In this document: positions 49,576 through 60,544 of the stretch, one piece after another
Numbering within the stretch: position 1 is the first letter of the stretch
Layout of the letters: the number at the start of each line of letters is the position of its first letter
Assembly (NCBI RefSeq): GCF_021130785.1
Contig: NC_060215.1
Coordinates: forward strand, 70,439,501-70,503,500
DNA from: Homalodisca vitripennis
Taxonomy: Eukaryota > Arthropoda > Insecta > Hemiptera > Cicadellidae
Length of the DNA: 64,000 nucleotides
Reading direction: 5' to 3'
Notes under the pieces: model-generated
What the model was told of the DNA's origin: nothing
Database searches by the model: none
What the model saw: only the letters and a program-made list of their open reading frames with translations
Position numbers and translations under genes: made by a program

Positions 49576-50874
49576 CGGCCGAATCTAACAGGAAAGCCTG
49601 ATTTATTTTATACAAATCAGACGAAATGGGAAAAATGTCTTGGATCCAGAAGCTCTCAAATAAATAAACAGAATAAAATCGACATACTTAAAAATTTATA
49701 TTATTGTACATGAAAAGTTGCAATAAAATAATACAATGTATATTGACTTTTATCGCGAGTTTCCTTAAATATTCTTTTTTCTAGGATTGCAGCAAAGTGG
49801 GACGGTTAAGTTTAATTTGTGTATGGGAAAATTACGAAATCGTTAAGTATGCCTTATATAAGTATTTTGCTAAACTCCTGATGACAAGTTTTACTTTTAT
49901 CATTAGTAGATTACCACCTTGGAAGCTCGTATGAGTATATAAGAGTATAACATCCCTTTAACTAAAAACTTTAAATAAAACGATGTGAAGCGATGGTACT
50001 TTTATTTATATTTTAAGGCTCAAATTTTCTTTTAATTTCTTGAACGGTAAAAGTTTTGTTTTGGTTTATTCAACGATAAAAATTATATTAAAACCTATAA
50101 AATATATTACCACTCATAAAGGCTCGTTTTGGTAATTGTGATCAAATTATATCATTTTGTTGAATTTATTTGGAACTAAACCATGCATGCTTAGCAAATA
50201 ATTAAATTGTTTGTTATAGGTGATGGAAGTATGCAAAGGAAACAGGGTTTTTTGACATTATTTCAAACGAATGATGTGATTGATCATTGAGCGATGGCAA
50301 GTGTCCCTAAAATCCTGTTTCCTTCAACTGTTTAAAAATGTTAGATTGAAATAAATTCAAATGGAAATTACATTATTGAATTTATCGTTATCCTACAATG
50401 TTTTGGTGGGAGTGAATGTTTCGATAGACCAGTGAACTTAGTTTATGTTTTAAATGTTCCGTATATAATATTTCGTACGTTTAATAAATTTTTTACTCAG
50501 ATAGTTTTATTTAAAGGATGTTATTTTTCTAATAAGGACAAACGATTGGAGTATTAACAGCTTAATTATTCAAAATAATGGCCTAAGTAATTTAAAGTAA
50601 TGTACCTTAAGTATTAGGTTTATTAGTGCTCCTTCATGAATTTATCCCAAAACTAGTCATTACAAATACACATGTATAGTTTTTACAGCTACTAGATAGT
50701 TATTCCGAGAGTTATTCTGCTGGGCTTAGTTTGAAGGATATGAAATAGGCTAAACCCAATAAAAAAATACTATTGTAATATACATAAGTCAAAGGTTAGA
50801 CAGTTCGAAAAGTTTAGAAACACATAATATAAAGTTAAACGGATTTTTATAAAGCAATATTATTTAAATTTATT

Positions 50875-50948
50875 AATGATTTATAATTTATATTCAGTAC
50901 AGATTATTCTACAAGAAACTGAATAAAGAATATAAATTATAAATCATT
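50875..50948. repeat. 21-bp perfect inverted repeat
   Basis: The arm at 50875-50895 (starts AATGATTTATAATTTATATT) is the exact reverse complement of 50928-50948, with a 32-nt spacer that also contains a smaller ATTCAGT/ACTGAAT pair. Possible small foldback element. Confidence 0.92.
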
Positions 50949-51083
50949 AGCAGTAACAGATAATCGATTTTTTTGATATTAGCATTAAGACACTATCGCC
51001 AAAGTTTCTATGATGAAACATTTATGTATTGTAGAGTAAAACATATTTATAACGTAGTTTTAAACTTCAGCGTTATGCTATAC

Positions 51084-51179
51084 CTGATACTGCCCTCCTC
51101 ATGATCAGGTCGCTCTAGACTGAAGGAAGCTTCCCTCAAAACCCAGTTACCTCCTGTGCTCACCCCCACGCCTTCTGCC
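51084..51179 (-). CDS. First cytoplasmic exon after the membrane helix, minus-strand gene
   Basis: 96 nt with acceptor ttttgtgcag and donor ATCAG/gtatag. The leading G completes Gly (GG+G) from the transmembrane exon. The 31 codons AEGVGVSTGGNWVLREASFS and LERPDHEEGSI follow, and AG is left over. REASFSLERP contains an R-x-x-S-type site, so phosphorylation is possible (inference). The other frames contain stops. Confidence 0.85.
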
Positions 51180-51959
51180 CTGCACAAAACCACATTCTCC
51201 ATTACACACATGAATATTTATTATTTGAAGAACGTAATAAAATAATTTAATAGACAGTGTAATATTTGACAACCAGAACAAAGTATAGCAAATTTAATAT
51301 GAAACACATGTTGGGTATACTTAGATCAATACACTGAGATGAGTATGATATCTCATATTCCAATGGAAATATTTAGTGTTTCACATGTTCATAAGTGTGA
51401 AATGTATTTGTGGAGACAAATGTAGAAAACTACCCAAAAACATTGTATTTGCAATTGATCTGAACAGAACTGTCAAATATGGTTAAACCATAACATTTCT
51501 ATAGATATTTAATTATAATAAGATAATTCTTATAAGAGTATTAAAAAGTACACATTCATTAAAAAGCTAAAACGTATATAAATAAGTGAAAATTATGGTT
51601 TAAAAATATTTTCGCAGCAAAAATTCGGGATTAATTGAGCAAAGAGCAATGTAAATTCAGTCCCAAAGAAAAATAAAAATGCATTATTAGTTGAACAATT
51701 ATAATAGAGGTTTAAATTTAAGAAATCTAAAAGAAATAGTTTTGTTATGATTTACTGCACTATTCTGTTCCTTTAAAAATAAAATTCGATCCAACGTATT
51801 ATCTATATTATGACCTAAACTACAGGTAATATATTGATTTATGTATGCTTTGCATAAAAATATAACTATCAATTGTAGAGAAATTTCTTGAACACTTTGT
51901 GTGAATGAAAGAATGGAAACTGTGGGATTCAACCATCATATTAATCTATTTATACTGAC
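51180..51959. other. Intron of about 780 bp, no recognisable content
   Basis: AT-rich intron between the transmembrane exon and the next cytoplasmic exon. Confidence 0.8.
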
Positions 51960-52111
51960 CCTTGAAATTTTCCGCGACAATATTTGCAGAAAAGGACGAG
52001 TGAAAGGATGAGCAGCACGCCGCCAATTATTCCTGAGAGAAGAACGTACAAAGACACGTACTTGTTACTCCCAGAGACCGCGATCCCAGTTTGTGACTGT
52101 GGTACCACGCC
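51960..52111 (-). CDS. Transmembrane exon of the minus-strand gene
   Basis: 152 nt with acceptor gttatgtttcag and donor CAAGG/gtcagt. It is phase 0 in and leaves GG. It encodes a polar extracellular juxtamembrane stretch (GVVPQSQTGIAVSGSNK), then one hydrophobic helix of about 23 residues (YVSLYVLLSGIIGGVLLILS, then LVLF). The stop-transfer CKYCRGKFQ follows, with cysteines that could be palmitoylated (inference). Basic residues follow rather than precede the helix, so the tail is most likely cytoplasmic, giving type I topology. The GxxxG-like SGIIGG could support helix pairing (inference). The protein family was not recognised. Confidence 0.9.
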
Positions 52112-53428
52112 CTGAAACATAACATCCGATGATAAAATTGTATCATGTTTCGCGCTGTCCTCGCAGTGAACTACGTCCACAGTAACGTAACACGATATAT
52201 TTATAACATGACAACCCTAGTGAAAATTTAACGTGTACTATTTTGAATTTCTTTCAAACACGTAAATTATACATTGCATTATCCATCACTAGCTCGATAT
52301 AGAGTAGTTTATAGTTTTATTTCATGTAATGGTTGGTATTTACGTTATAAATGTCAGCAATACACATTATACATAACGTGTATATGTAAGTTATCTGTGA
52401 CCATCTTAGTGATGATGAAAGTGGATCCTCGTTAGCATATACGTAATATTACATTACTTAATATGCGTGTTACTACGGTAGGGTAATCTCGAAGTTAAAC
52501 ATGTTACATTTCTTTTCTCACGAGAGCTCACTTCTGGCTGGTTCATACTTGTTAGTAGAACCTGCAAAGGATACAGTAGAAAACGTTTTATCATTTATAC
52601 ACCTGGGCAAAACAATGGGCGACATAATACCGACGACCATAGGCGTTTCATGTTCGATATTATACATTTAATCTTTGTAAACAGAGGGCTCTTAAAAGAT
52701 TTTGCTTTGATTTGAATTACTTTTTAATGCGTCATACAAAAACCAAATAGATTTCTCCAGAATTAAGAAATAAAATTCTAGAACTCCATATCTATGTTTA
52801 TTTAAATGTATTTAAGAGTGGTCGTGTATTTAGCTAAACCAAGTTATGGTATTTTTTAATGTCACCCATAAACACCGCCTCAGCCCAAACGAGATACTCG
52901 TACTAATGACGAGTCTACAAGTTTCACATAATTCATTACGGCTTATCGGGAAAGAGAAAAGGCTTACACAGCTGCAAAACTATACATAAATCACTAGCAA
53001 CGTAGCCAATAGCATTATAACCATAAGCTGTGTAGCAAAGATTCTCGCAAAATATGTTTAGTATTAATGCATTATAAATGTCTGCGAAAGATCTACCTGA
53101 TTGCGTAGATTTCTACGTTTCCTTAGTTCTCCAGAAATGCTCCTGGTAAAGAGTAAAAGAATTTTGAATGGTAGTTTTAAGAAACTAGATTCATTTAAGA
53201 AAGGTTTTCAAATAAAATTTGACTCAAAATGATTAGTTGTTAGTTAAATTGTTAGTTTTAAATTATTTATAATATAATAACGTGCTTTATTATATTTACA
53301 ACTTATACAGTATTAAAACTTAAGTATTATATTATTGGTTTTCATTTGTCTTTTTGGATTTTTCAAGGTTTTAGAAATGTATTACGTTTGTGGTAAAACT
53401 GTTCTCTTTCCATATGGAAATGCATAGT

Positions 53429-53474
53429 AAATGTACGTTAAACTTAAGTATATACTTAAGTTTAACTTACATTT
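53429..53474. repeat. 46-bp palindrome
   Basis: The 30-bp core at 53437-53466 is a perfect palindrome with no loop (GTTAAACTTAAGTA, then TATACTTAAGTTTAAC). Beyond one mismatch (53436/53467) it extends seven more paired positions on each side. Confidence 0.95.
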
Positions 53475-53985
53475 TAATTATTTGTAATCATTACACCTGT
53501 TTTTAAATGTTTAACCCACCTTTAAAAATCTACTTATTTAAAACGTGCCTATTAAGTGGCATTTTTAACTAATTTAGATTATGCGGTATTTTTTAATCCC
53601 CCAAATCTGATTGTTAGTAGAAGAAACATGCCATTGAATTTGAATGTAACAAAGTATAGGATTTAAATAAAGGTTTATATGTAGTTTTGAATTATTTCAA
53701 AATCGTAAGATTATAGGTTTACTCTACATTATTGGGTATGTAAGACATTCACTTAACTAATGTCCCAACTTTTTCTTGAGCGATACCATCTGAACTCCCA
53801 TACTATAGACACTATGTGAGTATGTGTCTCATCACGTGATGTCTCATCTTACTCTTCCTAGAACTCTCCGGAGTAACCTAATCTTCCGATCGTGACTTCC
53901 CACAGACATTAACTATCTTTGATCATGAATTATTAAATTTTTCTCACTTATCGACTCTTTAACCCCACGTAATATTAACTTCCAC

Positions 53986-54626
53986 GTGCATGGCAAACTT
54001 GTCTCGCGGATGTCCGAAGAAATAAGGACCGTTGTTGAAGTGGCGGTGCGTGCAGCCCTTACGGCCGTCAATGAAGAAGTGAGAAAACTGCGAGATGAGG
54101 TGACCAACTTGACAGCTGTAGTGACTGAGCTGGACAGTAGGTTGGCGGAAAAGGACGGACGATCTGGAACAATACCAGCGGCGCGACAACCTGCGGATTT
54201 TTCGGAATCGAGGAGACTGTTGGTGAGGACACGGACAAGTTGGTGGAAGGAGTTGTGTCGGGACAAGTTGGGGGTTGAGCTGCCACCGGAGTCCATCAGC
54301 AGAAGCCACCGCGTCGGTCAGCAACCCCGTCCAGCGGCTGACGGGAGTGAAACGGCACCGCCCTATCATAGTGCGGTTCACCAGCTATCGTCAGCGTCAA
54401 CGAGCATTCTCGGGCCAAGAAGAACCTTAAAGGGTCCGGTATCTCCATCCGAGAAGACCTGACTGCGCGCCGGATGGAGGTCTACAGGGCAGCAGTCACA
54501 CAACATGGACCGAAGAGTACTTGGACCCTGGACGGAAGAGTACTGTGGGACGACCGACACGGCAACAAAGGCGCGGCGACAAGATTGGCAGAGCTGACCT
54601 CGGCGCAGAGTTCTCACCAACGTTAA
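53986..54626 (+). pseudogene. LINE A ORF1 protein pseudogene
   Basis: The open frame from about 53986 encodes a coiled coil (VNEEVRKLRDEVTNLTAVVT). After it, three frames alternate: RRDNLRIF, then IEETVGEDTDKLVE, then CRDKLGVELPPESISRSHRV, then RPIIVRFTSYRQRQRAF and LTARRMEVYRAAV, ending at a TAA at 54624-54626. This is the ORF1 order of a coiled coil followed by an RNA-recognition-type domain ('eqysRRdNLrifGi', '.I.raHRvG', 'RPIIVrF.s...r'). At least three frameshifts are visible. Confidence 0.75.
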
Positions 54627-54965
54627 CTAGTTGTAAGTTTTATTTTTCTTTTCCGCTTTTATTTATAATTTGGCAATAAAGTTTTAGTTTTAGTTACAAA
54701 TGCTAAATTATTATTATTTTTTCCAGTTTATTATTTTTCACAAAGCATAGGTATACATAAATATTTATATATCTTTATTTTTTAATGTTAAATGCCTTAA
54801 ATTCAGGTTCTTTGACTGTAAATATAAATTTTTCACCAATAATGCTTGCACTACAATTTAAATCTAAAGTTTCTAATTTTATCTTACTTTAAACAAATTC
54901 CATACTCAAGTATTTTATTCAAGCTACAGTATAGTAATACACTTATTTTGTCAATTTACAACACT

Positions 54966-55053
54966 TTATGATGTATGTGTGCATATATGTATGTGTATGT
55001 ATATGTGTATATATATGTGTGTGTGTGTATGTATATATATATATATTTATATA

Positions 55054-55099
<46 letters not shown>

Positions 55100-55113
55100 T
55101 ATGTATGTATTGT
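54966..55113 (+). repeat. TG/TA dinucleotide and TATG-rich microsatellite
   Basis: Alternating purine-pyrimidine (TATG, TGTA, then TA) over about 150 bp, with a nearly pure TA core around 55032-55092. The small open frames here come from the repeat. Confidence 0.9.
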
Positions 55114-55620
55114 TTATGTTCATTTACTTAAATATGCAGTTTTATATTCCAATTACTAATTTAGCAATGATTTAATTTAGTTTGTTGTAAGCTCAGATAT
55201 ATATTTTTAGTTTCGTATAAAACACAGCATAATGCTGTATAACAATTATTATTATTATTACTTTTTTAGCAATTAATTGTACATTTCATGTTTCTTTTGA
55301 AAACAAGTGTTTCCATAATTCCTTTTTACTACATATTGTAGTTTAGGTTTATGTGCACATGTACGTATGTGTGTTTGTGTATATGTGTATGTATGTATAT
55401 TTGAGTAGGTATGTGTATATTCTTCTTCAAATATTTTACAGTTCTGACTATTATTATTTATTTTTTTTTAGTATAAGTAGAAATAAATTTTTATGTTTAC
55501 ATATTGCTTATTTGTTTCAAAATTAGCCGATACCTTGGCAGTGTCATGATTAGCCGTAAGTTTAAGTGTGCATCTTGTGTAAATTTACAATGTTTTTACG
55601 AATGTATGTGAGAATGTATA

Positions 55621-56340
55621 TTGTGTGCTAGGGTTACCCACAATTTTCGTGTCTGTCGGAGTCGCCTGCAGCTCGCTGCCCGCGCTGTCGGGCTGGGGTC
55701 CCCGGCTGATGGTCCCGCCCCGGGCGATAGCGCTCTCCCTCTCTCACAAATTATCTGCCGAACACTTTCTCCCTACGATAATTTTCTAAAGGCAGCCCAC
55801 GTTAATGCTCATCGCTTTTTTGTCATATTGACGATTTCAGAACTATATTTTGCTCTTCACAGTTTGGATTTAATTCTAGTTTCTGAGGACTTGGCTCAAA
55901 CCTTCTTTGAGTGACAGGGCTGTTGAGTTGACGGGATACTCCTTGTTCAGGAATGACCGTCTACATAAGGGTGGCGGAGGTGTCGCCGTTTATGTCAAGT
56001 CTCACCTTCCTGCTTCTATCCTTCTATCATCTGACACATCCAGAGCTGGACGCCCAGAATGTATGTTTCTAGATGTCAGTGTTAACAGATCACACATCTT
56101 AGTTGCCGTCTGTTACAGAGCTCCTAACCTTGGCTATCTTGCTGAATTCGAACATGAACTTTCTTAAACCTCTTGGCTCACTGCAGTCATGTTATTGTGA
56201 TGGGGGGACTTTAACACTGATTTACTTGGACCAGTTACCTACGATCAAACCTTTTTATCCGACATGTTTTTTTCTTGTAACATGACTATACTACCACTTC
56301 ATGCCACTCACCATACTGCCGCTGCCGACACCTGGGCTGG
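55621..56340 (+). pseudogene. LINE A ORF2 endonuclease domain
   Basis: A start region (KAAHVNAHR; family 'lkvaHlNarSl') leads to DLILVSE, then in the next frame LTGYSLFRNDRLHKGGGGVA and VYVKSHL, then ILVAVCYRAP, and after another shift a GDFNTD-type site (tggggggactttaacactgat, near 56200). These are the apurinic-type endonuclease blocks 'iSEtwl', 'Y...R.DR....GGGv.iyv', 'i.v..vYrpP' and 'GDfN.d'. Several shifts make it non-functional. Confidence 0.78.
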
Positions 56341-56854
56341 ACATAATTGCTGTCGGTGACCCAACCCTCATTGCGCACCATGGACAACTGCCTGCCCCTG
56401 GACTTTCAAAAACATGATTTGATATTTTGCATCTACAAACTTCTTCTCCCCAAACCCAAACCAAAGTTTATTAAATACAGAAACTACAAAAATATTGATC
56501 TTGACCTTCGGATTTTCGATACTTCCAATATTTCTTGGCATGAAATACTATTTTCTGATGACGTGAATGATATGGTTTTTCAATTTAATTCCCTAATTCT
56601 TCAATTGTTTGATAAACATGCTCCAATAGTCTTTCAAACGTGTAACAAAAAAACCTGCTCCCTGGATTACTGACTTTATTCGCCATCTGCAAAGACAGAG
56701 AGACACCGCTTTCCGCAAGGGCTAAGCGAACAAAGAATCAGCACGATTGGAGCTTATATAAAAGATTGAGAAATCAGACACAGCAACAAATTAGAAATTC
56801 TAAAATTAGATTTTACTACAATTCTCTTTCTCAGAAACAATCAACTAAAACCCT

Positions 56855-57800
56855 GTGGACGAAACTGAAAGAGCTGGGAGTGTGGGCAAATCTGATGGTG
56901 ACCAACAAACCCATTTAAATCCAAATATAATCAATAACTTTTTTGCTAACGTCCCCATTGATCTGTCCCGTGCTCGTGATTATGTCATAGAGCTAGAGGC
57001 TTCTCCGCTTGACAGACCTGTTCATCAGTTTTCTTTCACTCCGGTGACTGAGGCTGAGGTGTTCAGGGCGGTCATGAGGATGTCTAGCAATGCAGTAGGG
57101 ACCGACAAAATTCCAATCAAGTTCATTAAGAGCACTCTGCCAGTCACCCTCCCAGATATTACTGCAATATTTAATAAATCTTTAATGTCCTCAACTTTTC
57201 CAGATATATGGAAGCGTGCTCAAATTCCGTCCCTTAAATAAGTGTTCTTCCCCTAAAGCTCCATCTGATTTAAGACCTATTAGTATACTGCCTGCGCTAT
57301 CCAAATGTTTAGAACGAATAGTCCACCAACAATTCTCCCGTTTTATTGACAGTGGCAATATTTTGTCGGTTATTTCAATCTGGGTTTCGCCCTCACCACA
57401 GTACTGCCACAGCCCTTTTAAAAATCACAGAAAGATATAAGACTTGCTATAGACAAGCGACAAGCTACAATTTTGACTCTATTCGATTTTTCCAAGGCCT
57501 TCGACTGTGTGTATCACCCTCTTTTACTGATCAAATTGAAGAGGTATGGTTTCTCTGATGGTTGTGTCAGGTGGGTGGGGTCATATCTCTCCGAGCGACA
57601 GCAGCGTGTCAAGACTGACAATGGGTGCTCCGAGTGGAAACCTGTCACCCGAGGGGTGCCTCAGGGTTCTGTACTTGGACCACTTCTTTTTACACTCTAC
57701 ATTAATGACATAAACTACTAGCATCCGACCACTCAAAGTTCCATCTGTACGCTGACGATTTACAAATTTACCGCCACTTTTCACCTAATGAGATGGACAC
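56855..57800 (+). pseudogene. LINE A ORF2 reverse transcriptase domain
   Basis: Blocks in order: FTPVTEAEVFRAVMRMSSNA followed by VGTDKIPIKFIK; then DLRPISILPALSKCLERIVH; then [17 protein letters not shown] in a shifted frame; then [11 protein letters not shown] (from 57479); then [20 protein letters not shown] (from about 57647); then LYADD (57745-57759) after a single stop at about 57719. The catalytic Asp pair is retained. The broken frames show an inactive copy. Confidence 0.88.
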
Positions 57801-58159
57801 TTGTGTACAAGTAATGACTCTGATATTGATTCAATAGCTTACTGGACTTGCAGACATGGACTGAAACTTAATGAAACCAAGACTAACTGTATTGTAATAG
57901 GGCTATCAAAGGCTTATTACTAAAATCGACATTAATACTGCTCCAAGGGACTGATACTGAACAAACAAAGAAATAGTTTACAATGAAAAAGTAAAATCCT
58001 GGGAATAACTATCAACAAAAACCTGGGATGGGCTGATCAGGTGTCACTAATTTGTAATAGGGTTTTTGCCTGTATACATTGGCCTCAAGCGATTTGCACA
58101 ATACTTGCCGTTGAATGTTTAGAGTGATGTTGGTAAAAACTCTAGTTTTACCTCACTTC

Positions 58160-58678
58160 AATTACTGTGGACGTGGTGATCAATGACATGACTGTTGACC
58201 TTTCTAGTAAAATTCAGCGTGCACAGAATTATTGTATTCGGTTTATTTTCAACTTACGACGTGATGATCACGTATCTTCTTATTTTGAGCAATTATTCCT
58301 ATTAAAATCCAAAGAACTTAGAGATCTTCATGTACTTAGTCTGTTGCACGCACTAATCCACGATGGTTGTCCAAGTTATTTGGCCCAAAGTTTCGTTTTT
58401 ATATGTCTGATAATAGTGCACGTAGAACTCGTAGGGGTGCATCTTTACTATCAACTCCAATTCATAGGACAACCTTATATAATAAATCTTTCACTGTTTC
58501 CGCATGTCGATTGTGGAACGCTCTCCCAGACAACATCAGAAATATTGACAAGCGCGGTCGCTTTGGGGCGGAGGTTAGAGCCTTTCTGCTGCGGACTCGG
58601 CGGGGGAGTGACGGTTTTCTTGTGGTCACACTTGTGGTAACTGTATATAAGGGGCGTGGATGGGGGAATGAAAGCTGA
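58160..58678 (+). pseudogene. LINE A ORF2 C-terminal region
   Basis: KIQRAQNYCIRFIFNLRRDD, then YFEQLFLLKSKELRDLH, and in the next frame TVSACRLWNALPDNIRNID. These are the conserved end of this LINE group ('lq..QN.aiRfi......', 'L....R...h', 'f...a..lWN.LP..ir'). A stop near 58678 ends the reading. Confidence 0.8.
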
Positions 58679-58901
58679 TTAGGATAGGATAGTTTTATTA
58701 GTTGCCTGTTGTATTAAATAGATTTATGTTAGAGTTTAATCTAAATGGTTAATTTTAATTATAATTTATATATATACATTATTATGTTACATCCAATATG
58801 TAATTAATTATTAAAGTGATTTAGTTTTAAGTGTCAGTTACAATGTTGTAATAGGTATGATTATATTTTACTTTGTTTGTTTTGTTTGGAGGTTAAGTGG
58901 T

Positions 58902-58945
58902 AGAGAGGACTTTTAAGTCCTAACTTCGCCTCTGTAAATAAAGGC
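58902..58945 (+). other. 3'-terminal hairpin and AATAAA end of LINE A
   Basis: AGGACTT and AAGTCCT form a 7-bp stem with a 2-nt loop, followed by aacttcgcctctg and AAATAAAGG. The arrangement is shared with LINE E. Confidence 0.75.
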
Positions 58946-59029
58946 ATTTTTCATTTCATGGTCCTCACAAAGCTTTATACAATTATTGGAATTTCCCCAC
59001 ATTCTATAATTAATTAACTCCAGACATAC

Positions 59030-59100
59030 CTTGTTATCAACCAATAATCTCGACCAATGAGAGTTCGTTGGTTCTGGTAGCGTAGACATGGCCAAGGACT
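59030..59100 (-). CDS. Probable juxtamembrane stalk exon of the minus-strand gene
   Basis: 71 nt. A pyrimidine-rich acceptor (tatcctctcgaag) and a near-perfect donor (AACAAG/gtatgt) bound it. It ends in phase 0, as the transmembrane exon requires. Two leading bases then 23 codons encode SLAMSTLPEPTNSHWSRLLV followed by DNK, a plausible extracellular stalk just before the membrane exon. One alternative frame is open as well, but it does not give the required exit phase. The 3' end of LINE A lies about 70 bp into the downstream intron. Confidence 0.62.
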
Positions 59101-60544
59101 CTTCGAGAGGATATTGGATAATGAAAAACAATCAATGTATGGGGATTTCTTTAAAGATTGCAGATTGCGTGCGAAAGAGATCCGCTACGACTGACGTGAT
59201 GGCCTAAGCGGTAAAGTGTTATGGAGTGCACAATTTTGCTATTAATTATCTTACAATTATGCGAACTAAATTCAGCAGTTAATAAATCAGTAACTTTTTT
59301 AGCTAATTGACCATTCACATATTGCATATTCACATATTACATTTACTTTTCTTGATACTAATCAATAATTAATATATTAGTAATATTATAATCTTATATT
59401 ATTATAATAATATTATTAATATTATATCATTAATATATTCGTAAATTATTAAAATGTTAGTTAGCAAGAATTTCATGATTTAAAGCCTTTAATGTAATAT
59501 AGTATAATATTGATAATTGTGTACTTCTTTATGATTTAGTCCAAATAATTCTTCAAAGCATTTACTCCTTTAAGGAAATTCTAAACTAAACACTAAATTT
59601 TAATATTTTCTAATAAAATCGTGATTTTTGTATAGGTCAAATGTGTCTATTGTGTGTTGATTGTACTAGGCTTCTTATTAGTATCAATATCCAGATTAGA
59701 TGGTCAATGTTGTTTTTATCAAACGATATCTGTAAATTGTTTATTAATTAGAAGGTACAGAAATACATTCATAATTGAATTAACTATAAGATCAAATCAG
59801 TATTAACATTATAATTCAAATTTTAGAAAACAAACAAATTAAATAGAGAATAATATTTACAGTTTAATTCTATTACTTGATTATTGTAATAAATTCGAAG
59901 CTTTTGTCAAATTATATTAAAAATGACTAAGCTGTAATTTGTATTTTAGTTTATCAAGTAGTCCAAGGAGTAACTTTTCTAGCTTTATGATAATTAGGTA
60001 ATTTTAGATAATAAATTATCTATTATATTATTTTTCATGTAAAGTTAATTATTTATAAATTACTTCTAAGTAAAAGGTTTCCGCGTAAATACCCCAAAGT
60101 CTGTAAATTCTGTATTCAATTGTCTGTGCTGGCACTGAAGAATAATATACTCTAATAAGACAGTAGAATTTATAGAAATGAACGAACAAAGTACTTTTAT
60201 TGTTACAATAATCTCATGTTTTGCCAAAGTTTAGTGTTTGTATTGACGTATTTACAGAAATGTTATGCATTTAGTACATACCAATACCTGAGCCAGATTT
60301 AAAGCGCCAGTATCATTACTTCCACCCCAGAAAGCTGTGATCGTAGTCTTTCTCTAGGCTCTTAATTGTTAAACAATATCTGATCACTGGTAGAACAACA
60401 GATTTGTCCAGTTTTTATTTCCTTAAAAAGTTATTTGTCAAATATTTTGTTCTGCAACAATTCCTTCAACAATTGACGACAACTCCTTCTTTGTTCAGTT
60501 TTGCATTTCATTAACTTCTTTCAGAGTCCCAGTACGGTCTACCA

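Larger units (their letters stand above)
48474..51083. other. Intron of about 2.6 kb with a LINE tail and a long hairpin
   Basis: Contains LINE E (about 49260-49575) and the 21-bp inverted repeat at 50875-50948. The 48830-49020 segment is GC-richer with broken coding-like frames, perhaps part of LINE E or another old element. Confidence 0.65.
53980..58960 (+). mobile_element. LINE A: Jockey/CR1-like retrotransposon, most complete copy
   Basis: Plus-strand order: an ORF1-type protein (53986-54626), about 1 kb of AT-rich DNA with TG/TA repeats, then ORF2 with endonuclease (about 55780-56400), reverse transcriptase (about 57000-57800), C-terminal part (58160-58675), and a 3' UTR ending in a hairpin, AATAAAGG and a TTTCAT tail near 58960. 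Many frameshifts and stops are present, but individual blocks are well preserved. The ORF1-ORF2 gap is unusually long, and ttggcaataaagttttag after ORF1 looks like a 3' end, so two insertions side by side are possible. Confidence 0.78.
52112..59029. other. Intron of about 6.9 kb largely made of LINE A
   Basis: The first 1.8 kb (52112-53900) has no supported feature except the palindrome at 53429-53474. The rest is LINE A, antisense to the host gene. Confidence 0.65.

Noticed and set aside
54968..55175. Tyr/Ile/Val-rich open frames
   Set aside because: They are translations of the TG/TA microsatellite.
59195..59235. tRNA-like A-box sequence (tggcctaagcggtaaagtg)
   Set aside because: It resembles a tRNA-derived SINE head, but no B box, cloverleaf or 3' tail can be made out.
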